A stretch of 64,000 bases of DNA from Marinibacterium profundimaris (GTDB taxonomy: Bacteria > Pseudomonadota > Alphaproteobacteria > Rhodobacterales > Rhodobacteraceae). Below the pieces are notes generated by a model, which worked only from the letters and a program-made list of their open reading frames with translations, ran no database searches and was not told where the DNA came from. The position numbers and the translations under genes were made by a program. Positions 51,488-60,338 of this stretch are shown piece after piece (positions within the stretch are counted from its first letter, which is position 1; each line of letters starts with the position of its first letter). Where the stretch lies: NCBI RefSeq assembly GCF_002210095.1, contig NZ_AQQR01000001.1:248001-312000 (forward strand). The letters are read 5' to 3'.

Positions 51488-51838
51488 ATGAATCTCTACA
51501 CCTGCTTTATTGACCTGAAGAACGAGGCCAAGGCGCTGAGCTTTGCCATGGCCGTCGAATCCTGGATGTCCCACCTGAAGGAGAAGGGCGTGATCGCCGG
51601 CTGGGAGCTTTACCGGCGCAAGCTGAACCTGGCCTCTTCGACGCACCGGGATTTCATGCTCGAGATCGCGGTGAACGACCTGGCGCAGCTCGACCAGGCC
51701 TTTCGCATGCTGGGGCAGCAAAGCGACGAGATCGAAACGCTGTACCGCAACGTACACGAACAGATCCTGACAGCGGACTTCGGGTTGTACCGGCCGTTTC
51801 CGGATCCGGAGCGCGCGGAACGGATGGCACTACTCTAG
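51488..51838 (+). CDS. DUF6614-like hypothetical protein
   Basis: A 116-residue soluble protein common, from memory, in Roseobacter-type bacteria and listed as DUF6614. It starts MNLYTCFIDLKNEAKALSFA, and later residues such as IAGWELYRRKLNLASSTHRD and LEIAVNDLAQLDQAFRML suggest an alpha/beta ferredoxin-like fold. No function is known. GGGAGG precedes the ATG at 51488 by five bases; the open frame continues upstream without support. It follows gyrA. Confidence 0.7.
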   Translation: MNLYTCFIDLKNEAKALSFAMAVESWMSHLKEKGVIAGWELYRRKLNLASSTHRDFMLEIAVNDLAQLDQAFRMLGQQSDEIETLYRNVHEQILTADFGLYRPFPDPERAERMALL

Positions 51839-51867
51839 GCTCCCTTGCGCGGGCTGAACCTGCGGGA

Positions 51868-51903
51868 GCCTCCGGCGGGAGGTATTTTTGCAAAGATGAA
51901 GAC
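51868..51903 (+). repeat. Dispersed GGTATTT repeat
   Basis: Reads GCCTCCGGCGGGAGGTATTT followed by TTGCAAAGATGAAGAC. The CCTCC/GGGAGG arms form a short hairpin, as in the copies near 42.7-42.9 kb. Confidence 0.75.
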
Positions 51904-51928
51904 CATCAGGGAGTTTTGCGACACGCTC

Positions 51929-51956
51929 CTGTCTTCACCTTTGCCCAAATACTCGA
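51929..51956 (-). repeat. Dispersed GGTATTT repeat
   Basis: On the minus strand it reads CGAGTATTTGGGCAAAGGTG followed by AAGACAGG. It faces the copy at 51868, about 25 bases away, in the same convergent gap. Confidence 0.72.
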
Positions 51957-52010
51957 CCGAAACGGCCCAGCCAGCGGTTGGTCCGCACAGAGCACCGTCC
52001 CCGCCGTTGC

Positions 52011-52034
52011 CGTAGGGTGGGGTTATACCCCACC
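52011..52034. repeat. REP-like GTAGGGTGGGG palindromic element
   Basis: CGTAGGGTGGGG-TTATA-CCCCACC forms a 7-bp stem. It resembles the TAGGGTGGG-type extragenic palindromes that I recall from many proteobacteria. It lies 8 bases downstream of the M32 carboxypeptidase stop and may also act as its terminator. Confidence 0.6.
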
Positions 52035-52041
52035 GCCCGGC

Positions 52042-53511
52042 TCACAGCCCATAAAGCGCGCCGAACTTGGACTCCAGGTAGTTCAGCAGCGGCCCTTCCG
52101 ACGGCGCGGCACCACTTGCCCGCGCGATCACGTCGCGCGGCGTGTAAAGGCCGCCGTGGCGCTGGAGGTTCTCCTTCAGCCAGCCGGTGGCGCCCGAGGT
52201 GTCGCCGGCGGCAAGCTGGGCGTCGAGATCCGGAACCGCCGCACGCAGGGCTTCGTGCAGGCAACCGGCGTAGACATTGCCAAGGGCGTAGGTCGGGAAA
52301 TAGCCGAAGAGGCCCACGGACCAGTGCACGTCCTGCAGCATCCCGTTCGACGGCTTGTCCACCGCATAACCGAAATCGGCGGCGAACCGGTCGTTCCAGG
52401 CGGCTTCCAGGTCCTTCACCGGAAGATCGCCGGACACCATCGCGCGTTCGAGGTCGAAGCGCAGCATGATGTGCAGATTGTACTGCACCTCGTCCGCCTC
52501 GGTCCGGATATAGCCGTTCTGCACCCGGTTCGCCGCCGCATAGAACGCGTCCGGACCGTCCAGGCCCAGATCGCCGAAGGCGCTCTGCACCTGGTCGTAC
52601 ATCCATCCTGTGAAGGCGCGCGACCGGCCAAGCTGGTTCTCGTAGATCCGGCTCTGGCTTTCGTGCACCCCCATCGAGACCCCTTGCCCCAGCGGCGTCA
52701 AAGCAAAGGCCGGATCGATGGCCTGCTCGTAAGAGCCGTGCCCGACCTCGTGGATCGTCGAGTAGAAACAGTTGAACGGATCCAGAGGGTTGGTCCGCGT
52801 CGTGATCCGCACATCCGCGCCGCTGCCCGAACTGAAGGGATGCACCGCCGTGTCGATCCGGCCGCGGGTGAAATCGTAGCCGAAGGCGCGCGCCAGGGCG
52901 TCCGACACCGCCATCTGCAGCGCCGGATCGAAGGTGCCGGTCAGGCCGGCGGGCACAGGCTTGTCCAGGATCGCCGCGCGCAGATCCACCAGCCGGGGCC
53001 GCATCGCGTCGAAGATCGCGGCGATCTCGCCGCCAGAGCTGCCCGGTTCGTAATCCTGCACCAGCGCGTCATAGGCATCGCCCCCGGCCGAGAGCGCGGC
53101 GGCCTCCTCGCGCCGAAGCCGCACCACCTCTTCCAGCGTCGGCAGGAAGGCGGCGACATCCTCGTTGGCGCGCGCCTCGGCCCAGATGCCCTGCGCCAGA
53201 GACGTCAGCCGGGCCAGCGCCTTGGCCAGGTCGGCCGGCACCTTCGTCGCCCTGTCGTAATCGCGCCGGATCTCGCGCAGCTGGGCCTGGCCCACCGCGT
53301 CTTCCGGGGCGGCCGAGGCCAGCCAGTCGCCGACCCTGGGGTCGGAGCGGCGGGCGTGCAGGATCGACTCGATCGCCGCCATCTCCTCGCCCCGCTGTTC
53401 GGCGGCGCCGCGCGGCATCATCGTCTCCTGGTCCCAGCCCAGCCGCATGGAGATCATCTTCAGCGCCTCGGTCTCGCGCGCGAAGGCCATCAGCTCGTCA
53501 TAGGCGCTCAT
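52042..53511 (-). CDS. M32-family metallocarboxypeptidase
   Basis: Zinc carboxypeptidase (Taq carboxypeptidase-like) that trims C-terminal residues in the cytosol. The 489 residues match the family. The HEXXH motif is HEVGH near 255, with the HESQSRIYENQLGRS segment near 285 providing the third ligand. LGWDQETMMPRGAAEQRGEE at the N-terminus is also typical. The ATG at 53511 overlaps the ctaA stop by four bases (ATGA), so the pair is probably coupled; a longer frame upstream is rejected. Confidence 0.93.
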   Translation of the reverse strand: MSAYDELMAFARETEALKMISMRLGWDQETMMPRGAAEQRGEEMAAIESILHARRSDPRVGDWLASAAPEDAVGQAQLREIRRDYDRATKVPADLAKALARLTSLAQGIWAEARANEDVAAFLPTLEEVVRLRREEAAALSAGGDAYDALVQDYEPGSSGGEIAAIFDAMRPRLVDLRAAILDKPVPAGLTGTFDPALQMAVSDALARAFGYDFTRGRIDTAVHPFSSGSGADVRITTRTNPLDPFNCFYSTIHEVGHGSYEQAIDPAFALTPLGQGVSMGVHESQSRIYENQLGRSRAFTGWMYDQVQSAFGDLGLDGPDAFYAAANRVQNGYIRTEADEVQYNLHIMLRFDLERAMVSGDLPVKDLEAAWNDRFAADFGYAVDKPSNGMLQDVHWSVGLFGYFPTYALGNVYAGCLHEALRAAVPDLDAQLAAGDTSGATGWLKENLQRHGGLYTPRDVIARASGAAPSEGPLLNYLESKFGALYGL

Positions 53512-54662
53512 GCGCGGGTCTCCTTCAGAGAGGTCGTGATCGGGTAGAGGCTGAGGAACCGGGCGCGCAGGATCGCGACGAAGAGCGCCACGGCCACCAG
53601 TTGGTGGATGATCGCCAGCCCGACGGGCGCGGCATAGAGCACGTTCATGATGCCCAGCATGATCTGCACCGCGAGAACCGCGAACACCAGGTTGAAGGCG
53701 AAGCGGGTGCGCGGATGGCTGCTGCGCCGGCCCCGCAGCCAGACCACCACGCCGAAGGCCGCCAGCAGGTAGCCCACGATGCGGTGGATGAACTGCACCA
53801 GCCCCGGGCTTTCGAAGAAGTTGCGCCAGAGCGGCTCGGCAAAGAAGGCATTGGGCGGAAAGATCTGGCCCGCCATCAGGGGCCAGTCGGTATAGGACCG
53901 GCCCGCGTCGATCCCGGCGACCAGCGCGCCGATCAGGATCTGCAGAAAGGCAAAATGCAAAAGCCCCGTGGACAGGCCGTAAAGCTTGCGCTCGGAGATG
54001 CGGTGGGCCTGCATCAGATCGCGTTCCGTCCGGCCCAGTTTCATCGCGAACCAGGCCAGCACGCCCAGGATGACAAAGGCCAGGCCCAGATGCACCGCCA
54101 GCCGGTAGCTTGCGACCGAGGTCATGCCCTCGCCCAGGGTCACGCCCGACGACACCATCCACCAGCCGATCGCGCCCTGCAGCCCGCCAAGTGCGCCGGG
54201 AATGATCAGGCGGCCTTTCCAGCCCTGGGGGATCTTGCCCGTCAGCAGGAACCCGAGATAGCCGATCGCCCAGACCAGCCCGATTACGCGGCCCAGCTGG
54301 CGGTGGCCCCATTCCCACCAGTAGATCCGTTTGAAATCATCCAGTTCCATCCACTGGTTCTGGATGTGGAACTGGTCGATCTGCTGGTACTTGTCGAATT
54401 CCGCCTGCCAGTCCTCGACCGACATCGGCGGCACGGCCCCGGCGACGGGCGCCCATTCGGTGATCGACAGCCCGCTGTCGGTCAGCCGGGTCAGCCCGCC
54501 GACCGCGATCATGGCCACCACCAGGGCAAACAGCACCATGAGCCAGGCCCGCACCAGCCCGCGCGCCCCGCCGCGGCCCCGGTCGATGCCACCGGGGGCG
54601 GTTGCGGGGCGGGTCTGCGTTTCGGTGCCGACCTCTTCGAAGAGCTTGCGTTGTCCGGTCAT
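53508..54662 (-). CDS. ctaA: Heme A synthase (COX15/CtaA)
   Basis: Oxidises the C8 methyl of heme O to make heme A for aa3 cytochrome oxidases. The 384 residues and eight hydrophobic segments match proteobacterial COX15. Conserved histidine regions are WWEWGHRQLGR, RLAVHLGLAF, GLLHFAFLQ, FIHRIVGY and AIIHQLVAV; the WPLMAGQIFPP periplasmic loop is present. The ATG at 54662 is used. Gene order ctaA then M32 carboxypeptidase. Confidence 0.95.
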   Translation of the reverse strand: MTGQRKLFEEVGTETQTRPATAPGGIDRGRGGARGLVRAWLMVLFALVVAMIAVGGLTRLTDSGLSITEWAPVAGAVPPMSVEDWQAEFDKYQQIDQFHIQNQWMELDDFKRIYWWEWGHRQLGRVIGLVWAIGYLGFLLTGKIPQGWKGRLIIPGALGGLQGAIGWWMVSSGVTLGEGMTSVASYRLAVHLGLAFVILGVLAWFAMKLGRTERDLMQAHRISERKLYGLSTGLLHFAFLQILIGALVAGIDAGRSYTDWPLMAGQIFPPNAFFAEPLWRNFFESPGLVQFIHRIVGYLLAAFGVVVWLRGRRSSHPRTRFAFNLVFAVLAVQIMLGIMNVLYAAPVGLAIIHQLVAVALFVAILRARFLSLYPITTSLKETRA

Positions 54663-54743
54663 CTTTGCCTCTGATCCGTTTGGCGCGAAGGTAGGGGCCC
54701 CCGGGCGCGGCGTCCAGCGGGCACCGTGCCGCCCCGGCCCGCC

Positions 54744-55490
54744 CTAGTCGCCGCGTTCCTTCCAGCGCACCATCTGCCGCATGATCCCGTGCAGCATCTG
54801 CACGTCCGACCGCGTCAGCCGCATCCGGCTCCAGAGGTTGCGCAGCACGATCTTCATGCCCTCGGCCTTTTCGGGCGGATAGTAAAAGCCCGCCTCCTCC
54901 AGCCGCTGTTCGTAATGCTCGGCGAGCTTCTCGATCTCGATCGATTGCGCCCAGTCGGCGCCGGCCATCTCGATGCGCTCGTGGTCGATCTCGGTGCTGG
55001 CCCGGCGCCATTCATAGCCGGTCAGCAGCACGCATTGCGCCAGGTTGAGCGAAGCGAACTCCGGGTTCACCGGGACCGAGATGATCGCATTGGCCCGCGC
55101 GATGTCGTCGTTTTCCAGCCCTGCGCGTTCGGGGCCGAAGAGCACGGCGACCTTTTCACCGGCGGCGATCTTCTCGGCGGCCATGGTCATGGCGCGTTCG
55201 GGGCTGACCACCGGCTTGGTCAACCCGCGCGAGCGCGCGGTGGTGGCAAAGACATAGGCGCAATCGCTCACCGCATCGGCGGTGGTCTCGAACAGCCCCG
55301 CGTCGTCCAGCAGCCGGCCCGCGCCGGAGGACATCGCCACCGCCTTGGGATTGGGCCAGCCGTCGCGCGGCGCGACCAGCCGCATCCGGTCCAGGCCGAA
55401 GTTCCACATCGCCCGCGAGGCGGCACCGATGTTCTCGCCCATCTGGGGGCGGACAAGGACGAAGGCGGGCTGGGGCGTGTCGGAAGGCAT
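54744..55490 (-). CDS. trmJ: TrmJ-type tRNA 2'-O-methyltransferase (SpoU family)
   Basis: SPOUT-class methyltransferase of 248 residues. VRPQMGENIGAASRAMWNFG is near the N-terminus, LFGPERAGLENDDI near 117 and PEFASLNLAQCVLLTGYEW near 142; these are the three SpoU motifs. The C-terminal extension of about 90 residues resembles TrmJ (tRNA Cm32/Um32) rather than TrmH. The ATG at 55490 was chosen; a longer frame upstream is rejected. It ends 81 bases upstream of the ctaA start. Confidence 0.85.
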   Translation of the reverse strand: MPSDTPQPAFVLVRPQMGENIGAASRAMWNFGLDRMRLVAPRDGWPNPKAVAMSSGAGRLLDDAGLFETTADAVSDCAYVFATTARSRGLTKPVVSPERAMTMAAEKIAAGEKVAVLFGPERAGLENDDIARANAIISVPVNPEFASLNLAQCVLLTGYEWRRASTEIDHERIEMAGADWAQSIEIEKLAEHYEQRLEEAGFYYPPEKAEGMKIVLRNLWSRMRLTRSDVQMLHGIMRQMVRWKERGD

Positions 55491-55767
55491 GGGATCGGTC
55501 CGGTTTGGGGTCGGGCCGTGCTGTACGGGCGCCGGACGACAAGGGCAAGGGGATCGCGCCGTTTCGCAGGGATCCGGGGGCATGCACGGCGCGCGCAAGG
55601 CCGGTCGCGCCCGTGGCCTCCGGGGGCGCGGCCGCCCCATGACCGGCCCACGGGGCAGCCCCTGGGTCCCGTGCGTCAGCCGTCCGGGCGTTGCCTCAAG
55701 GGTGGCATTTGCTTCCCCTCCACAATCCGTTAAACGGCAGGTCAGACCCGAATGCGATAAAAGCCAC

Positions 55768-56388
55768 ATGACCGAGCAGCCGCAGACCTACCTGATCACT
55801 CCGCCCAGCCTGGACCCCGATACCTTCCCGGATCAGCTGGCCCGCCTTCTGGATGCCACGCCGGTCGCCTGCGTGCGCCTGGCGCTCGCCACCCGCGACG
55901 AGGACGACATCTCGCGCGCGGCCGATGCGTTGCGCCTGACCTGCCATGACCGCGACGTCTGTCTCGTGGTGTCGGATCACCTGCTGCTGAGCCAGAAGCT
56001 GGGCCTTGATGGCGTGCACCTGTCCGCGGGCACCCGCGGCGTGCGCGACGCGCGCAAGGCCCTGGGGATCGAGGGCATCGTCGGCAGTTTCTGCGGCACC
56101 TCGCGCCATGACGGCATGACCGCGGGCGAGGCCGGCGCCGATTACATCAGCTTTGGCCCCGTCGGCGGCGGCGGGCTGGGCGATGGCGCCCTGGCCGAGA
56201 TCGAGATCTTCGAATGGTGGTCGCAGATGATCGAACTGCCGGTGGTGGCCGAAGGCGGCCTCGGCCCGGCCGAGATCCGTGCGCTGGCGCCCTATGCCGA
56301 TTTCTTCGCCTTCGGAGAAGAGGTCTGGTCGACCGAGGATCCGCTGGCCGCGCTGAAGAGCCTGCGCGTGGCGATGGCCGACGGCTAG
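55768..56388 (+). CDS. Thiamine-phosphate-synthase-like protein
   Basis: A 206-residue TIM-barrel protein of the ThiE/TenI superfamily. SDHLLLSQKLGLDGVHLSAG and GADYISFGPVGG with the later LPVVAEGGLGPAEIRALAPY match phosphate-binding ThiE segments. The typical pyrophosphate motif is only partly kept and no other thi gene or TPP riboswitch is near, so a TenI-like or altered role is possible. The ATG at 55768 gives the family-like start; the frame is open far upstream. It is convergent with the HupE-like gene. Confidence 0.8.
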   Translation: MTEQPQTYLITPPSLDPDTFPDQLARLLDATPVACVRLALATRDEDDISRAADALRLTCHDRDVCLVVSDHLLLSQKLGLDGVHLSAGTRGVRDARKALGIEGIVGSFCGTSRHDGMTAGEAGADYISFGPVGGGGLGDGALAEIEIFEWWSQMIELPVVAEGGLGPAEIRALAPYADFFAFGEEVWSTEDPLAALKSLRVAMADG

Positions 56389-56391
56389 GCC

Positions 56392-56412
56392 CCGGCGGCG
56401 CTGCGCCGCCGG
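56392..56412. terminator. Convergent hairpin terminator
   Basis: CCGGCGGCG-CTG-CGCCGCCGG is a perfect 9-bp stem, a few bases after the ThiE-like gene stop and 26 bases beyond the HupE-like gene stop. Confidence 0.55.
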
Positions 56413-56437
56413 AGATCCCGCTGTCCCATCCGCAGCG

Positions 56438-57577
56438 CTAGAGGAACACCCGTTCCACGAACCAGTAGGCGCCGACCAGCGCGATCACCGCCGAGGCCGG
56501 GATCGCGATCGCCGTGCGATACCAGGGCTTGTGGCCGAACCACAGACCCACGGCCAGGAAGGCCAGCGCGATCACCGTCAGCTGGCCGAATTCCACGCCG
56601 ACGTTGAACCCGATCAGCGCCGGAAAGAACTGCCCGCGCGGCAGGCCGAACTCCCCCAGCACGCTGGCAAAGCCCAGCCCGTGCAGCAGGCCGAAGCCGA
56701 AAATCACCACCGGCCGCCAGCGCGTGAGATGGCCGAGAAAGATGTTCTCAAGCGCGACATAACAGATCGACGCGGCAATCAGCGGCTCCACGATCGAGGG
56801 CGGCACGTTCACCCATCCCAGCGCGCCCAGGGCCAGCGTGACGGTATGCGCCAGCGTGAAGGCCGAGACCTGCCACAACAGCACCCGCGCCGAAGTGCCC
56901 AGAAAGAACAGCCCCAGCACGAAAAGGATATGATCCAGCCCCAGCGGCACGATATGTTCGAACCCAACAGGGATGTACTGCGCAAAGACCAGCCAGCCCG
57001 AGGCCGCCCCGCCGCCATCGAGCGCGATCGGCGGCGTGCTCCCGCCGCCCTGCACGAGGCCGGTAAAGGGCTCCTCGACCCCAAGCTGCCGCAGCACCAG
57101 CGCGCCGGCGCCCGAGGGCCAGTTCAGCACCATTTCGGAGGCCAGCGCCGGGATCTCGCCCCGCACGACCAGTTCGGAGCTGCGCGCAACGCGCGGATCG
57201 CCCAGCGGCCCGGCGTTGAAACCGGTGACCTCCAGCGTCACGGGGCCGCCGATATCCACGCCGATCCGCTCGATCCAGGCCTCGGCAAACGGCAGAAACC
57301 GCGCCTCCAGGCTGTCCGGTTCCAGCCCGCGCAGATCGTCGTAGACGCCACCGCCCTCGGCCTCGTCCGTGTCCACCAGCCCGTCAAGGTCGATCCCCGC
57401 GAGGAAGGCTTCGGCGTTCAGGCGGAAGACCATCGAAAGCTCGGAGCCGTCCACCGTGAAGTCCGCCACGGTCGGGGTGACCTCGTGCGCCCGCGCCACC
57501 ACGCCCCAGCACAGAAGCATTGACAAAAGCGCCGGCAGAGCCAGCTTGAGGATCGTGATTGATGGAGGTCGCCGCAT
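56438..57577 (-). CDS. HupE/UreJ-like membrane protein with periplasmic N-terminal domain
   Basis: About 379 residues. A signal peptide (about 1-30, ending ARA-HE) is followed by a periplasmic domain of about 150 residues, then six hydrophobic segments beginning FEHIVPLGLDHILFVLGLFFL, with conserved histidines in the HupE_UreJ_2-type region, LLHGLGFASVLGEFGLP and GVEFGQL. Some relatives move nickel or cobalt, but this is not established. The ATG at 57577 shares CATG with the oppositely oriented DUF4198 gene start. Confidence 0.82.
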   Translation of the reverse strand: MRRPPSITILKLALPALLSMLLCWGVVARAHEVTPTVADFTVDGSELSMVFRLNAEAFLAGIDLDGLVDTDEAEGGGVYDDLRGLEPDSLEARFLPFAEAWIERIGVDIGGPVTLEVTGFNAGPLGDPRVARSSELVVRGEIPALASEMVLNWPSGAGALVLRQLGVEEPFTGLVQGGGSTPPIALDGGGAASGWLVFAQYIPVGFEHIVPLGLDHILFVLGLFFLGTSARVLLWQVSAFTLAHTVTLALGALGWVNVPPSIVEPLIAASICYVALENIFLGHLTRWRPVVIFGFGLLHGLGFASVLGEFGLPRGQFFPALIGFNVGVEFGQLTVIALAFLAVGLWFGHKPWYRTAIAIPASAVIALVGAYWFVERVFL

Positions 57578-58373
57578 GTCCCGCCCGCGTCTGATTGTCG
57601 TTCTGCTCGCCTGTATGGCAGCCGGTCCGGGCCTTGGCCATGAGTTCTGGATCGAACCGTCGGATTTCACGCCGGACGCCGGCACGCCGGTCACCGCGCA
57701 GCTGAAGAACGGTGAAGGGTTCGTCGGCAAGAACCTGATCTACTTCGACCAGCATTTCTCGCGCTTCGACATGATCCGGGACGAGCTGATCCTGCCGGTC
57801 GAGGGGCGCGGCGGCGACCTGCCCGCGCTGACCGCGCTGGTGCCCGGCGACGGGCTCTGGGCCATAGTGCACGAAACCACGCCGCGCAGCGTCAAGTACG
57901 AGACATGGGAAAAGTTCGCCCGCTTCGCCGAGCACAAGGATTTCCCCGATATCGAGGCCCGCCATGCCGAGCGTGACCTGCCGCGCGACGGGTTCTCGGA
58001 AAGCTACACCCGCCACGTCAAGGCTCTGGTCGGCGTCGGCGATGCGCGCGGAGACGATGTCTTCGCCGGGATGGAGACGGAGTTCGTGGCCCTTCTGAAC
58101 CCCTATGTCGACGACCTGCGGGCCGGGTTGCCCGTGCGGCTCTTCTACCGCGACGAGCCCCGCGCGCAGGCGCAGGTGGAGATCTTCGACCGCGCCCCGG
58201 ACGGCACGGTCACCGTCACCACGACCCGCACCGACGACAAGGGCCAGGCGCTGATCCCGGTGTCCTCGGGCCATACCTACCTGCTCGACGGGGTTGTGCT
58301 GCGCGCGGCCGACCCCGAGGACACCGCCGTGTGGGAGACGCTCTGGGCCGCGCTGACCTTCTCGGTGCCGTAA
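57576..58373 (+). CDS. DUF4198-family periplasmic protein
   Basis: A 265-residue exported protein. A signal peptide (about 1-21, ending GLG) precedes HEFWIEPSDFTPDAGTPVTAQL, the start typical of DUF4198 (NikM/CbiK-like, metal-associated) proteins. A late PVRLFYRDEPRAQAQVEIFD segment looks like an immunoglobulin-like module. GGAGG lies six bases before the ATG. Its start codon overlaps that of the divergent HupE-like gene; both may act in metal-linked transport. Confidence 0.8.
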   Translation: MSRPRLIVVLLACMAAGPGLGHEFWIEPSDFTPDAGTPVTAQLKNGEGFVGKNLIYFDQHFSRFDMIRDELILPVEGRGGDLPALTALVPGDGLWAIVHETTPRSVKYETWEKFARFAEHKDFPDIEARHAERDLPRDGFSESYTRHVKALVGVGDARGDDVFAGMETEFVALLNPYVDDLRAGLPVRLFYRDEPRAQAQVEIFDRAPDGTVTVTTTRTDDKGQALIPVSSGHTYLLDGVVLRAADPEDTAVWETLWAALTFSVP

Positions 58374-58450
58374 ACCGCTGGTCACCTGTCCTCAACCCTT
58401 GGCGGACCAAGGGCTTGCGGGCGCCCCGAAATCCCTTCATGACGGCAGGC

Positions 58451-59350
58451 ATGACGCGCGTTCCGCATCCCGATATCCTTTGCATCGGCTCCGTCCTCTG
58501 GGACGTGATCGGCCGCGCGCCCCTGCACATGCGCCAGGGCTCCGACGTGCCGGGCCGGATCACCCGCCTGCCCGGCGGCGTGGCGCTGAACATCGCCATG
58601 ACGCTGGCCCGCTTCGGCATGCGGCCCGCGCTGCTGTCGGCCGTGGGCCGCGATCCGGAGGGCTGCGAGCTGGTCCAGGCCTGCGAGGGCCTTGGCCTGA
58701 TGACCGGCCATCTCTACCGGTCCGAGGATCTGCCGACGGACCGCTACATGGCGGTCGAGGGGGCCAACGGCCTGATCGCGGCCATCGCCGATGCGCATTC
58801 GCTTGAGACCTCCGGTGACAAGATCCTGCGCCCGCTGCTCGACGGCACGCTCGGCAGCGAGGCCGCCCCCTACCCCGGCCCCATCGCGCTGGACGGCAAT
58901 CTCACCGTCGGCCTGCTGGACGAGATCTCGCGCCATCGCGCCTTTGCCCGCGCCGACCTTCGCGTGGCCCCGGCCTCACCGGGCAAGGCCGACCGGCTTC
59001 TGCCCTTCCTCGGCACCGGCCGCGCGACGCTGTACGTCAACCTCGAAGAGGCCGGGCTGCTGGCGGGGCGGCAGTTCGACAGCTCTCCGCAGGCGGCGCA
59101 GCACCTGGTGGAGCGCGGCGCGGCGCGGGTGCTGGTCACCGACGGCGGCAACGCCACCAGCGACGCCGATCCCGACAGTTTTTACACCCAAACCCCGCCC
59201 GAGGTGCTGGTGACGCGCGTCACCGGCGCGGGCGATACCTTCATGGCCGCCCATATCGCCGCCGAGGCGCGCGGGCTGACCCGGGCGCAGGCGCTGAGCG
59301 AAGCGCTCGGCGCGGCGGCCATCTACGTCTCCGGAGGACACGAGGCATGA
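58451..59350 (+). CDS. PfkB-family pseudouridine kinase
   Basis: A 299-residue ribokinase-like sugar kinase. Family signatures are LPGGVALNIAMTLARFGMRPALLSAVGRDPEG near the N-terminus and the C-terminal TRVTGAGDTFMAAHIAAEA with the catalytic aspartate. The adjacent psuG, overlapping by four bases, makes pseudouridine the probable substrate, giving pseudouridine 5'-phosphate. The start is uncertain; an ATG at 58439 is four codons earlier and the frame is open to 58331. Confidence 0.83.
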   Translation: MTRVPHPDILCIGSVLWDVIGRAPLHMRQGSDVPGRITRLPGGVALNIAMTLARFGMRPALLSAVGRDPEGCELVQACEGLGLMTGHLYRSEDLPTDRYMAVEGANGLIAAIADAHSLETSGDKILRPLLDGTLGSEAAPYPGPIALDGNLTVGLLDEISRHRAFARADLRVAPASPGKADRLLPFLGTGRATLYVNLEEAGLLAGRQFDSSPQAAQHLVERGAARVLVTDGGNATSDADPDSFYTQTPPEVLVTRVTGAGDTFMAAHIAAEARGLTRAQALSEALGAAAIYVSGGHEA

Positions 59351-60264
59351 TCGACATCGTATTCGGCGCCGAGGCCGCCGCCGCCGAGCTGGAAGACCGG
59401 CCCATCGTGGCGCTCGAAAGCACCATCATCACCCATGGCATGCCCTCACCCCGCAATGTCGAGGTCGCGCGCGGGGTCGAAGACATCATCCGCGCCTCGG
59501 GCGCCACGCCGGCGACCATCGCGGTGATCGAAGGCAAGCTGCACGTGGGCCTCGAGCCGGCCGAGCTGGACTGGCTGGGCACGGCCAAGGACGTGGCCAA
59601 GCTGTCGCGCGCCGATCTCGCCGCCTGCCTTGCCACGGGCGGCACCGGGGCCACGACCGTGGCCGCCACCATGATCGCCGCGCGGCAGGCCGGGATCCAT
59701 GTCTTTGCCACCGGCGGCATCGGCGGGGTCCACAAGGGCGCCGAGACCACCTTCGACATCTCCGCCGACCTGCACGAGCTGGCGCAGACCCCGGTCACCG
59801 TGGTCGCCGCCGGCGCCAAGGCGATCCTCGACATTCCCAAGACGCTCGAGGTTCTCGAAACCCTGGGCGTGCCGGTGATCGCCTACGGGCAGGACGATGT
59901 CCCGGCCTTCTGGTCGCGCTCCTCGGGCCTGAAGGCGCCGCTGCGCATGGACGACCCCGATGCCATAGCCCGCGCCCACCTGATGCGCGGCGCGCTGGGG
60001 ATCCCCGGCGGCCAGCTGGTCGCCAACCCGATCCCCGAGGCCGACGCCATCCCCGCCGAGATCCTCGCGCCGATCATCGCCGAGGCCCAGGGCGAGGCCG
60101 ATGCGCGCGGCATCACCGCCAAGGAGGTCACACCCTTCCTGCTGCAGCGCATCTTCGAGGCGACGCAGGGCAATTCCCTTGAAGCCAATATCGCCCTGGT
60201 GGCCAACAACGCCCGGCTCGCGGCCCTGATCGCCCACGCGATAGGCAGGGCGCAAAGGAATTGA
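59347..60264 (+). CDS. psuG: Pseudouridine-5'-phosphate glycosidase
   Basis: Cleaves pseudouridine 5'-phosphate to uracil and ribose 5-phosphate. The 305 residues match the family. Visible are VALESTIITHGMPSPRNVEVA, VAAKLSR-like GTAKDVAKLSRADLAACLA, TGGTGATTVAATMIAARQAG, VFATGGIGGVHKGAETTFDI and LVANPIPEADAIP. The ATG overlaps the preceding kinase stop (ATGA), so the two genes form a pseudouridine catabolic pair. Confidence 0.96.
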   Translation: MIDIVFGAEAAAAELEDRPIVALESTIITHGMPSPRNVEVARGVEDIIRASGATPATIAVIEGKLHVGLEPAELDWLGTAKDVAKLSRADLAACLATGGTGATTVAATMIAARQAGIHVFATGGIGGVHKGAETTFDISADLHELAQTPVTVVAAGAKAILDIPKTLEVLETLGVPVIAYGQDDVPAFWSRSSGLKAPLRMDDPDAIARAHLMRGALGIPGGQLVANPIPEADAIPAEILAPIIAEAQGEADARGITAKEVTPFLLQRIFEATQGNSLEANIALVANNARLAALIAHAIGRAQRN

Positions 60265-60338
60265 ATGACGCGGCCCCTGCCCCCATTGTCGCAACGCGGT
60301 CGCGTTCCTAGATTAGCTTCGCCTACAATGGGATGCCG

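Noticed and set aside
55500..55767. TPP riboswitch before the ThiE-like gene
   Set aside because: No THI-box-like sequence was seen in the leader.
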